64,000 bases of DNA from Astropecten irregularis. Its lineage: Eukaryota > Echinodermata > Asteroidea > Paxillosida > Astropectinidae. The stretch is taken from the NCBI GenBank assembly GCA_963971285.1, contig OZ020254.1, positions 16,770,932-16,834,931 of the forward strand. The letters are read 5' to 3'. Within the stretch, counting starts at the first letter, position 1; every line of letters begins with the position of its first letter. The notes beneath the pieces are model-generated. The model saw nothing but the letters and a program-made list of their open reading frames with translations, made no database searches and was not told the DNA's origin. The position numbers and the translations under genes are program-made. Positions 34,680 to 63,190 of this stretch are shown here, piece by piece.

Positions 34680-35117
34680 TTTGCTACTTGCAATTAGACG
34701 GCTGTTTCATCAATCTGTACATCCGACATGAAATAGTAACCGACACAGGTGGCATTTAAAGCAGCAGTTGAAATTGTTAATTTAGTCAGATTATTAACAT
34801 AAATATTCTCATAAAACAAACCTACAAATTAAATTTTATTATCTATTATAAAGTTATTTCAAATATACTGCAATAAATCTGTGTCAAAATCTTTATACTA
34901 GAGAATAAATGGCGCTATTATTAATTTACTCTGATCCGAACAGGATGCTACTTTAATATGAAAAGCATTGACGCATGCGCTGTTCCATTTGCCAGCTGGA
35001 CATACATCGACGACAAAAATGGAGTCAGGTGTCGGTATTTCGTCAGCAAAATAACCATGTTTTTACCCGTCCGATTGCGCTATTCTTTGTAGAGAGTGGG
35101 CACAACGATACTTAAGA
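34680..35117. promoter_or_regulatory. Candidate bidirectional promoter between EXOC4 and FHIP2
   Basis: The start codons of EXOC4 (minus) and FHIP2 (plus) are 438 bp apart and face away from each other, the usual geometry of a shared promoter. A near-consensus NRF1 site (GACGCATGCGCTG, 34970-34982) lies in the middle. YY1-like ATGG contexts occur at the EXOC4 start codon (CAAAATGGCC on the minus strand) and near 35017 (AAAAATGGAG). No TATA box is evident. This is inferred from position and motifs only; transcription start sites are unknown. Confidence 0.6.
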
Positions 35118-52665
<17,548 letters not shown>

Positions 52666-52726
52666 CTGCTACTACCTTGGCTCATCAGCCGGCCCTGACG
52701 GTTTACAAAGATCATCTGAAATGAAG

Positions 52727-52732
52727 AATAAA
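52727..52732 (+). promoter_or_regulatory. Candidate polyadenylation signal of FHIP2
   Basis: An AATAAA hexamer lies 62 bp after the FHIP2 stop codon and before the next palindromic repeat (52796). It is the nearest canonical signal, but the 3' UTR end has no other support. Confidence 0.4.
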
Positions 52733-55545
52733 TTAATTAGACTAGAAATAGCTCCCAATTGCAAGACCAAGGCTAGTAAGCCTACACAAGTGTATGGCTG
52801 TGTCCCAATTCTCTGGCTGCGGCTGCAAATTACACACACCCCTATGGCAGCCACTAGCCAGTGACTGCAGCTGTTTCCATAGACTTGTGTGTTATTTGTG
52901 GTCACAGCCAGAGAATTGGGACACGGTCGTATTTTCAGAGCCCCACCTGCTCAAAAAGATAAGGTAATATCATACTTTGGTTTTTGTCAAAGAAATACTA
53001 ATTCATGAGCAAAAATATCAAGACAGATACAGTAACACTCATCTGTGAAGTTTCCAGTCCCATGCCATGCCCACTTTTTTAGAAAACAGTGTAAAATGCC
53101 CACGGTATTTTTTTAACCGTTTCACCATTATTTTTTATCTTTTAAAGATCAAAATTGTTTTTGGTCAATTGGTTTTACTCTTTTCTGGATAAATACAGCA
53201 TTTCAGGCAGAAAACTTAAAAGGTATGTTTCTACCACCACCAACTTTATACTTTATACTGTAAGTTATAGGTAAATCTGTGAAGATTTCTGTTACACTTT
53301 GCAATGTTTGCTACCAAAGTATGATACTACCTTTTATTTCACATGATGCCACCATTAACCCTCTCCTAATTGCTGTCACATGTAAACCTTTGAATCTTAC
53401 ATGATCATTTATCAATTATCAATCAATATGGTGTGAACTATATCTGCCTCCCAAACATCAATGATTTTAATAAATTTCCCAAATATTCAAGTGGAGGTCA
53501 AAGGGCACTGCTAGGCGTGAAATCTATTTCATGGAATCCGTAAAGCAAGACTTTCGGCTAAAATAGCAAAGAATTTCTAGGCTAACCTGGGTTTTTCTGC
53601 TAAAGCACTGTCTTATGCATTCTGTAGAAAGTCCTTGCTTAGCATTGCGTGAAAGAAAACTCTCCTGTGAACTACCGGCACTAACAGTAAGCAAAAAAGT
53701 CTGCTATCGTAAGCGACAAATTTGTGCTTACAGTAATGGATTCCATGAAATTGGGCTCTGCTCTTTTATCCAAGCCTTCGTGGAAAAAAAAAAGCAGTGC
53801 ATGGATATTCAAAAGTTGTTCATTTTTAGATTTTAAAGCAAGGTCCCATTCATCTCATTTTATAGCATTTTCTGTGTTCAAAATCAACTTGGATTTGTGC
53901 CCAAACCAAAGTTATTAGATTTTTCATGATGATTTCCTTTGGGTTTGGGTTTATAACTAATAGGAATAAAGGCACAACTTGATCCAAATTTTTTTTTTTA
54001 TTATTTTGGTTAAATAAATCCCCTAGAACAATTCACTTCAGATAAATCCTAAATTGGATGAAATTCATGATAATACTTTCTATTTCAGTTATACACTTGT
54101 ACAAACAAATATTTATATGTATATCATTAAACACATTTATTTACCTTCTTTTCTTAATAATACATTTCTTTTTTTTCTGTACTCACATCATTTAAAAACA
54201 AATCCTTGGGTTAAATTTTGCATTAGAATTTGCTTTTTATTTTAGTCTAATGGTTTTGTAAATAAATGTATGTACCCATATTTTTTATTCTTGATTGGAA
54301 TGTTCCTATTATGTTTTGGAATGGCAAGACAACATTACAGGACATTTTATCAAAAATGTTAACTTTAATAGAGGTAACTTCATACTGTGTTTTTTTCCAA
54401 GGAAATGCAGATTCATGGGTAAAAATATCAAGACAGATACAGTAACAGTCATCTGTGAAATTTCCAGTCCCCAATTTTTGGGAAAACAGTGAAAATCGCT
54501 TACGATATTTTCAAATCTATTCACAGGAACTAAATTTGTTTTTGATCTTTGGTTGGACTCTTCTGGATAAATACAGCATTTCAGATGAAAATATTTTAAC
54601 GGTATGTTTCTACCATCATCATTTTTATTACCCTTTAAGATATTGGTTAATCTGTGAAGATTTCTGTTTCGCTATGCTACCAAAGTACGATGTTACCTTT
54701 AAAATCTGGACAGGCTTATGACACCTGTCAAATTTTCCACTCATTTTGTGATGGCAGACTACAGGTTGTGTAAATTCTGCTTTGAACATGAACCAAGTAT
54801 TTTTTTTTTTATTTCTAACACAACAATTGTCACAGATTCAATTGAAATTTGATTCTCCACTTTTGGCAACAGTTTACCAATGATTAAGTCACATTAATTA
54901 ATTCCTAAATAAAGTCCATTTGTTTGTGTGTGGATGGAAGATGTATTTATATTAATTGAGGGAAAATTGCCACTAGTTGCTTGTTCGGCTATTTTTGTAA
55001 ATTACTTTTTAATTATTTAACAGCATATTCACAATTATGACTTTTAATTTGTGCAATTACCACTTCTTTTTGTAATTTAGGATTGAACGTTTCTTTTCTG
55101 GTGTGGGGTTATTTTGATGATTTTTATTGGTTGACAGATTTACAGTCAGGATTGTTACAAATTACTGCACAAAGTGACCTGTATTAAAAAACATCATACA
55201 ATCACAGCTACTTAAGTAAGACGGCGTTAATAAAGCAAACTGTATATGACAAATATTTTTGTATAAAATAAAAGTAACTGACCTGAATTTGAATGACGCT
55301 GTTGATGTTGATTTTATTTATTATATCACTTTTAAAATTCATTTTGAAACGATTGAAATGATGATTAATTGCACACAAATGTTTTATAATTGAATTGGTG
55401 TACAATATCTTGGTCCCATCGTAGGTTTACCTTCACCCAATTTAACAAAATTCAATTGATTTAATTTTTCATCATAATCACAGTCAATACATTTAATATA
55501 AGCACCAGCCATTAAATTCCTACAAAGAATAAACATATTTTGAGT

Positions 55546-55775
55546 TAGGAGGGCTTTATGAGTTTCGATCCTACCAGGATCTTTGTAGGCTAAAATAATT
55601 ACAAAATGACAAGAACATAGAAGAGATCACAGTCCCCCTCCACTCTTTTGTTCTGATCCTCTCATCCATTAATGTGTATCTTTACTTGCATGTTCTTGTC
55701 CTCTTGTCATTTAGCCTTTGAGAAAGATCCTGCTAGGATAGAAACGCATCAGGCCCTCCTAACTCCAAGCATTTG
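55546..55775. repeat. GATCCTAGCAGG palindromic element with inner hairpin
   Basis: The outer arms AGGAGGGCTTTATGAGTTTC / CATCAGGCCCTCCTAACTCC and GATCCTACCAGGATCTTTG / GAGAAAGATCCTGCTAGGAT pair. An inner pair AAAATGACAAGAACAT / GTTCTTGTCCTCTTGTCATTT replaces the minisatellite seen at 2677-3250. Confidence 0.8.
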
Positions 55776-56670
55776 ATAAGTTTCAGGTCATTATTTTGGC
55801 TGATTGTCAGTTTATTACTTTCATGAAAAGAACAAACGTGTCAAGTCCTCACTATTCAAATTTAGTTCAAAGTCAATTTCCTTCTACCCTTTAAGATCTG
55901 ATTAACAAGTCCTGATCCGTTGTGAAAGACATGATCGCAATATTTAACACAAGAAAATTCTGAACAAGGAAGTCATGGCATTCATTGCATAGGCCTTGGC
56001 CTTGGTCACCATATTATAAGACATTAAACTATCCCAGTACTTTTACCCCAGTCTGATTTTCTGATGAAAGTTGCTCTCTAAAAGAGAACATTTCCTTGCT
56101 AATTCTAGAGACAAATTCTAGAGACATCTGTTTAAAAAAAACCCAAAGAATTTAACATAAGAGCCTTAAGTTTGTCTGCTACAATTAAAATACCTACAGT
56201 AGTCCTTTATAAAATCATAAATATTGCACAAGTAACAATCATTACAAAATTACAGTACCTTGATAAACACATTTTAAAGGTTAACATCATGATTCACACA
56301 GTTCAATACATTACAAGTGATTATAAATACTAATGGCCATTTTCTAGAATAGGATAATACAAAGATCAAAATTGTTTTGGTCAATTGGTTTTACTCTTTT
56401 CTGGATAAATACAGCATTTCGGGTAGAAGAAATGTTAACGGTATGTTTCTACCATCACCATCTTTATACCCTGTAAGTTATAGGTAAATCTGTGAAGATT
56501 TCTGTTTCGGGATGCTACCAAAGTATGATGTTACCTTTAACTACATTGGAATGATTACAAGGAAATTATACAGTGATAACGATTTTATAAACACTAAGAC
56601 AACTTGGTCTTGGTAAACTATTTGGAACAATAATATGCATTGTATAATAAAGTCTACAACTGCAATGACA

Positions 56671-58203
56671 TCAGTCGTCTACTACAATGGACAGAGCTCT
56701 GATTTCACATAGTCGCCGATGCAGATCCATCTCAAAGTCTTCATCACTTTGTAGAGTGTCATTGTCTTCCAGCTGCACAGCAAGGTCAGCATAGATCTTG
56801 AAGCTTTCCGTGTAATATGTAACCTTCAAACAACCACAAGGGAAACTGACTGGATTATTGTTTAAGTCATTGAAAAGTGGACAAAGAAAATTGACTGGAG
56901 ATGGAATAGAACCAGCGACCAACGAAATACCGCACAAGCACTCTACCAACTGAGCTATCAAGTTCTATGTTAGAGGTGTCTCTAATAGTCAATTACTGTG
57001 ATTTTCAGAATATAGAACCACAACATCTCCCTTGTAGATGAATATAATGTGCAGACGTATAACGACTGTCACCGTAGGGTTTGTTTCCTGTTAGTGGTTT
57101 TGTTACATATACTATTGATTCTTAAGACCGCGGGACGTTAAAACGTCGTTGCCTGGATTCTTTTGGTTGTTAAACTAATCTATGAATACCCCAAAGTTGG
57201 TTTTATTCTTCAGATGTTGCCACATAAGCCGCCTGGAATATAAGCCATAGGGACATTTTTCATGGTGAGAATCAACGTATAAGCCGCGGCCAATATTACG
57301 AAAATTATGGTATCTTTGTTCGCTTGGCAGTCTGAAGCCATGAAACCACACACATACCACCATATCCCAAGGATCATTTAGGATATGTGCAACAGGGAGT
57401 TTAAGATTTCACGACGCGGCCGAGCAGGATTTATTTCCTTAGTGAGCATGCTCAGATCTTGTAGCAAGCGCGTTGTCCTGAACGAGAGGACGGCATTTTG
57501 GCCTTTGTGTATCACACATGCAAAGCCCATGTAACACGTACATAAGCACTCCAGTGCATGCTGCGTTGTAGCTGCATACCGATCTTAACTAATTCGTGCG
57601 GTGGTACACACCGTCGCGCGACCATCACGTCTGCGTTGTGAAATTTTAAACTCCCTATTATCAATGCTGCAACCTGAGAAACGGTAAATGGGGGATAACT
57701 CCTATTCAAGATTCATATTGAGGATGTACGTGATGCTTACCTGGGATTTGATGAGTGCTTCAAAGCAGGGTTGGAAGTATTCTACACGTCCTTCAAAGAA
57801 CTCTGGCATGGCCTGCATCAACTCATTATGCTGCCTCTCATATTCCTCCTTAGCAGCTGCAAGATTCTTCTTGGACTACAGAGATGAGAAACCATGGAAA
57901 CGGCTTGATAAACAATGCAAGATGATAACAAAAAACAAGCTTCATCTGTACTCCTGTCCTAATACATGGTGTAGGGAAGGGCTTTCTATGGGGTTTTAAG
58001 AAACAGAAGCCCAGGCTCAGGCTCAGGCTCCGGCTCCATTCCATGAATCCATTCTAAAATAATGGGTATCAACGTAGAGGCCTTTTGCTGCGATTCGAAA
58101 GTAGATTCTCTGGTTTGAAAAGCAATAAGAGCTTCGGCTTCAAGTTCAATGAAAAACCACAACCTATATTTTTAGCATATGGATGACAGAGCCAGACCTA
58201 GAG

Positions 58204-58234
<31 letters not shown>

Positions 58235-61200
58235 CTGAGCCTGAGCCTCTGTTTCATAGAGTACAGACAAGTTTTGTAAGCAGCATAATAATGTAGGTTA
58301 CCAGCCAAAATCCCCTGTTATAGGATGCTGCTTCTGAATGGTTTTCGTGTAGATCATGCTAAGCATACTAAAATTGCCAAACAGATCCACAGCATCGAGA
58401 GAATAGAATGATTACTGTTAGATCATGGGCCAATTTCATTTCTGTTTAAGCACAAAAAAATTGCCTAGCACAAAATGTCTTGCTCACTAAAACAAACCAT
58501 AATTTAAAATTCCATTTAACATTCATGATCAGCGAACAATGGTCAGCACAATCACAAGTGAAACACAACACATTGAAATTTGGTTGTTAAACCTGTTTCT
58601 ATTAAGACAGATATTTGTGGTTAGCAAATGTTTGTGCTAATCAGGGCCGTCAAATTGGTCCAAGGAACACATACAGTGAACGCTCTTAACGTAAAAAGAT
58701 GGAACTAGTCTCAATGTCATAGATTATTGGGGGCTTCCTTACGGTTTCTAGTTTGGCAAGATTTGGTCCAGTTCTCTCTCTGTCCTGGTATTTCTCCACT
58801 TTTCCTTGGCAGCGACTGTACTCCTGTAAATCACAAAAAAATCATGAAAAAATGTCATCATCACAAATATTTAGAGTACCGTACCTTGTTCTTATAAACA
58901 AGTAACATCAGGTAGAACTGAGGTCATTGACTGTCAGGGATGTTAGTGGCCACAGAAAAAATAGGAAAAAGCTGTAACTTAAAAGTTCATATACTTTAGT
59001 ACAGTGCAGGTGTACAAAAAAGATGAAATTCTGAGTTCAAAACTAAAAAAAAAAATCTGAAAGTCTCACATCCCTGTACAGTATACAATTTAAAGGTAAT
59101 TTCATACTTTTTGTCAAAGAAATTCAGATGAATGGGCAAAAAATTATCTGTGAAATTCCCAGTCCCATACGGTTCCCACTTTTTGAGAACACAGTGAAAA
59201 ACGATCAAGGTATTTTAAAATCTTTTCACAATTTTGGTCAATTGGTTTTACTCTTTTCTGGATAAATACAGCATTTCAGACATTTTAAAGGTATGTTAAA
59301 TCCTGTAAGTTATAGGTAAATCTGTGAAGATTTCTGTTCCGGTACGCTACCAAAATATGATAATGACATGTATCTTTCAACAAAAAGCATGTTGTAAAAA
59401 TGTGCGTGCTTGGGTTTTTCAATCTGGATAACAAGCTGTCAATTCATGCGATAAATGATGTAAGGATAGTAAGAACATTGTGTGCAAATCTCTAACATCC
59501 TGTGCACAAACAGAACAGTATTCTGCTTTCACATTCATTGTAGTCAGCAGGGGGCCGTTGTGAAAGCACGGCTCCGGCTCCGGCTTCGTCTCTGCCATCC
59601 ATGTGCTGAAAATGTAGGTTGTGGTTTTTCATTGAGGCTGAATCCCTGTTTTCTTTTTTAAACCAGATAATCTACTTCCAAACCATTCCTGCCCGAGCCG
59701 AAGCCGAACTTTAAGAAAGGCCCTGCTTGATCAAACTTGATCTGCTTTACCTGCAAACACTGCTCCCGTTTCTTGAGAGCCATGTACAAGCTGGGAAAGA
59801 TGGAGCTGAATTTTTTCATTGGTTCAACCATTGTGCGAGCAGAGTTGGAATTCTAAAAGGAAGAAAAAAGCAGGTGTACCAAATTATTTCCTGTCCTGTG
59901 GTTATTTGATGATTATATCGATTCAAAAGCCATTAAGTGATCCTCCATGTACTGTTTCTCAGGTTGCAGCATTGCTGCAAATATCTTGAAAGATCCTTGG
60001 GCTATGGTGGTGTGTGAGTGGTGTCATGGCTTCTGACTGCCAAACAAACAAAGATAGTTGACTATTAGGGACACCACCAACATAGGGCTGGATAGCACAG
60101 TTGGTAAGAGTGCCAGTACGGTATTCTGGTGGTCGCTCGTTCGAATCCCGCTCCAGTCAGTTTTTCTTTGTTCACTTATCAATGAATAACAAAACTAATT
60201 TTCTATTCGTGAAATAACCACAAGGGAAACTGACTGAGTATTTTTAAGTCATTGAAAAGTGAACAAAGAAAAATTGACTGGAGCGGGATTCGAACCGGCG
60301 AAAACTATTTTTCAACAGAATATGAGGTAAAGCTAGCAATAATAATAACAATGAACAATAATAATAAGCAAATACTTGGATAGCGCTATATCTAATTACA
60401 AACTACTCAAAGTGCTTATTATCCCATGTCATCGGGTCCCATTTACATTCCTGAAACAATCTCAACTCCCTGGGGAGGATATAGCCCTGGCTACCGTAAG
60501 GCACACACAGCTAGAGGCAAATCAAACCACAAAGCCATCTCTACCCTCACAGGTACCCATTTACTCCTGGGTGAAGAAGAGCAGTATGTGACAAAGCGTC
60601 TTGCCCAAGGATGCAAGCACCATTAGCCCATGGCTGGACTCAAACCTACAATCTGTAGATTGACCACAAGACCTTGAGTATGACCATGGCCATGGTACCC
60701 CAATAAATAGATATTTCATGTGCAGCATCGCTGCATTCAATTTATCAGTATGTAGCATTAGTAGCAGATAAAAGGATGTACACACAAATAAAACATAATT
60801 CATAATTCATAATTTATACAATGAGAGTATTGATAAGTGCTCATACAATCCTGGATTTGACGACTTACCAGTTCTTGTGTCCTAGTCTCAATCTGACCGA
60901 TGGATTTGTTGATAAGTTCCAGGTTTTTCAGAGACTCCTCAGTATTGAGTATAGGGCTGGCTATCAGATCCTGTCCAATACGACACTGTGTCTTAGACAG
61001 AGCACCCATGGCTTCAATGCAGTGCTTCATGTCTTTGTACAGCTTCTTGGTAGCCTCGTCAAGACTGAATACATATAACACAAACAACATTTTCATTAAT
61101 TGATTTGAAATATAATAATATCTGCACAAAGATTTAGCCTTCAGCATGTTGGAGGAGATATGTGTACCATACTAAAGTAATATAGTAAGTGAACAATAGG

Positions 61201-63190
61201 GCTTTTTCACACTATCCAAAATCTCTGGGATGGAACCGGATCACCCCGATATTTTTTTCAACCCTTTTCACACTTGAAAATTTCCACCCCGAGCCAACCT
61301 GGGTAGGATGGCCTATAAACTGGATCAAAATCAGCCCTGATAGGGAACAGGGTTGAAAATCTAAAAAAAAAACCTGTTTTGCCGTGATCTGTGTCGTATG
61401 AGCCGTTTCACCAAAAACGTAGTGTGAACGTTGCGTCTCTTTGATTCGGTTAAAATACATGTCGGGCTGAACCGGGGCGGATCCAGCTTGGTTTCAACAA
61501 GGATCGCAAAGGAGAAAGTGAGTAAAGGCCAAATGTGGCTCTGTTGTTCTAGCTTGTAAGCTTTGATTATAGGAGAGTGGTGAAACTCTATGGTGTTTGT
61601 CCATACTGGTTCCTTTCAGCAGAAACCAAATAGGGAGCTATGTACCACATGTATACCCCTACACTAGAAGATGCACTACACTGCAACCCTCATATTGTCC
61701 AATAGTTAACTATAAATGCAAACGTATGTTTTGATTCTTTGTAAATACTTACACCATTATTTTGTTGACTTCGCGCTCAAATTCTTTCTCTTCCTGTGTT
61801 AAACAAAAACAAAACAAAAACACACAGATAAAAGAAATGGTTAGACATCTGTCAAAATAACTTAAATTTGTGCAGTTTTCAAATTACTTGTGGAAAAGAA
61901 GAGATGAAAAGGAAGAAAAGCTCACCTCCTTTGTGATGACAGGTGGAGCTTTCTTGGGTGACGTAAGACGGCTGAAGATATTCCTGTGAACGTTCAAATT
62001 GATAAATAATATGAGAGATCATGAATATTAAATGATGAGAGAATATGAGAGATTTTGGAGATACTTGTCCTGAATGATAAAAATTGACTTATTTAATGAT
62101 TAATGAGAATACATTCAAAACAAATAATACAACATTAGGATACAAACTACGTGTACCTTTGGGCTTTGAAAGGTTAACAAAGAAAAATTGACTGGAGTGG
62201 GATTTGAACTGGTGACCTCCTGAATACCATGAAGGCACTCTACATTCTACAAACTGAACTATCCAGCTGTATGTTGGTGAAGTCCCTAATCATGTTAATA
62301 GCCAATTATCTTTGTTTGTTTAGCAGTCAGAAGCCATGAAACCACTCATCACATACTGCTATATCCCAAGGATCATTTTATTGATCTGCGCAGCAATGTT
62401 GCAATCTGAGAACGGTACTACTACTAATTGACTATTAGCCTAGGGACACCAGTCACACCACCAACATACATAGGGATGGATGGGCGGTACAGTATTCCGG
62501 AGATCGATGGTTCGAATCCCGCTCCAGTCAATTTTTCTTTGTTCACTTCTCAATGACTTAAATTTCAGTCAGTTTCCCTTGTGGTTATTTGATGATTAAT
62601 ATTCTACAAACTGCATGTACCTAATTGAATGGATTCAATGGATCAGTTGTTTGGTTTCTCTAAAAAACACATTGAGCTAATGAATAAATGAATAGAAAGA
62701 GTTAATTATGTGGGTAAGGGTTCACAAGTGGGTACGATACCTATAAAGGGAATAAAATGTTAAATATTAAATGTTAAATTTTTGAGGGAAATTATGGGGT
62801 AAAAACGGTAATGAACGCACGTAACGGCCGCAGACGCGCAGACAATGGTCTAGTGTCTGCTCTCATTGTGTGGACTTTCAATATGTTGGTTGTAGGTACC
62901 AGACTAAACTTGACCAGCTAGACCAGACAAAATGCCGACGGGCTGTTTTGAAGTTTGCAACAAACAGGTAAGAAAACTGTATTTTTACTCTGAAATGTTG
63001 CACAAAATTCTTCTATCTGGGGTTTTAAGGACTCGGGAACATTTGCTGAAAGTCAAAAATATTATTTGGGAACAGTAGAAACTATTAAGTTGTTTTTATT
63101 CCCTTTATAGGTATTGTACCCACTTGTGAACCATATAAATTACCATTATGTGATTGTTTACCATTCTCCATTTCATACTCACCAACTCAT
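56671..63190 (-). CDS. BIN3: Bridging integrator 3, BAR-domain protein, 8 coding exons
   Basis: Coding exons in gene order: 63190-63183, 61983-61926, 61793-61753, 61064-60869, 59852-59751, 58823-58743, 57875-57741, 56823-56671 (TGA). They total 774 nt, or 257 aa; human BIN3 has 253. The first coding exon is just ATGAGTTG followed by GTGAGT; joined to exon 2 it gives Met-Ser-Trp, the start of human BIN3, which is why I chose it. Matching landmarks are EFEREVNKIM, KKFSSIFPSL, GKVEKYQDRERTGPNLAKL, PEFFEGRVEYFQPCFEALI and the C terminus EIRALSIVVDD. The whole protein is a BAR domain: a dimeric, curved helical bundle that binds membranes. It lacks the SH3 domain of BIN1 and amphiphysin, as BIN3 does in other animals. 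In vertebrates BIN3 is linked to actin regulation. A SINE lies directly upstream of the last exon and forms part of its splice acceptor. Confidence 0.95.
56828..57000 (-). mobile_element. tRNA-derived SINE (family 1) abutting the BIN3 terminal exon
   Basis: The SINE tail (ACAACCACAAGGGAAACTGA on plus) begins 5 bp from the splice acceptor of the last BIN3 exon; the B box (GGAATAGAACCAGCGACC on plus) and the A box region (CACTCTACCAACTGAGCTAT on plus) follow. The SINE 5' part resumes at about 57303-57375 after an unrelated insertion (about 57000-57300). Confidence 0.85.
57975..58255. repeat. GGAGCC-family element in BIN3 intron 6
   Basis: AGGGCTTTCTATGGGGTTTT and CAGGCTCAGGCTCCGGCTCC at the left mirror a tract of GAGCCAGAGCCAGAGCC hexamers at 58197-58250. 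The core words GAGGCCTTTTGCTGCGATTC and CAACCTATATTTTTAGCAT are present. Confidence 0.75.
58428..58662. repeat. GGGCCAATTTCAT MITE copy in BIN3 intron 6
   Basis: It starts GGGCCAATTTCATTTCTGTT and ends GGGCCGTCAAATTGGTCC. It lies next to the exon at 58743-58823. Confidence 0.75.
59945..60305. mobile_element. Inverted pair of family 1 SINEs
   Basis: A plus-strand SINE (59960-60175: CTCAGGTTGCAGCATTGCTG, A box GGCTGGATAGCACAGTTGG, B box GTTCGAATCCCGCTCCAG) is followed by the tail of a minus-strand copy (60216-60300: ATAACCACAAGGGAAACTGA, GGGATTCGAACCGGCG), which is truncated after its B box. It lies in BIN3 intron 4. Confidence 0.8.
60405..60705 (-). mobile_element. MetaSINE-like copy in BIN3 intron 4
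   Basis: It contains CAATCTCAACTCCCTGGGG, CTACCCTCACAGGTACCCAT, TGGGTGAAGAAGAGCAGTAT, CAAAGCGTCTTGCCCAAGGA and a minus-strand tRNA-like head near 60630-60700. It is parallel to 15310-15605. Confidence 0.7.
62160..62590. mobile_element. Second inverted pair of family 1 SINEs
   Basis: A minus copy (62160-62405, ending CAGCAATGTTGCAATCTGAG on plus) is followed at once by a plus copy (62426-62590, GACTATTAGCCTAGGGACAC to CAGTTTCCCTTGTGGTTATT). The two tRNA-like parts are damaged. It lies in BIN3 intron 1. Confidence 0.8.
62706..63142. repeat. MITE or small transposon in BIN3 intron 1, long inverted ends
   Basis: GGTTCACAAGTGGGTACGAT then ACCTATAAAGGGAATAAAA at the left mirrors TTTTATTCCCTTTATAGGTA and TTGTACCCACTTGTGAACC at the right. 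Inside, at 62931-62967, a short frame MPTGCFEVCNKQ is followed by GTAAGA. It ends about 40 bp from BIN3 exon 1. Confidence 0.8.

Larger units (their letters stand above)
52666..56670. other. FHIP2-BIN3 convergent intergenic region
   Basis: It holds the two 3' UTRs, a CCGTGTCCCAATTC hairpin (52796-52929), TTAA-type MITEs (52960-53335, 54365-54700, 56355-56540), a GATCCTAGCAGG palindrome (55546-55775) and otherwise AT-rich DNA. None of the open frames is protein-like. Confidence 0.6.
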
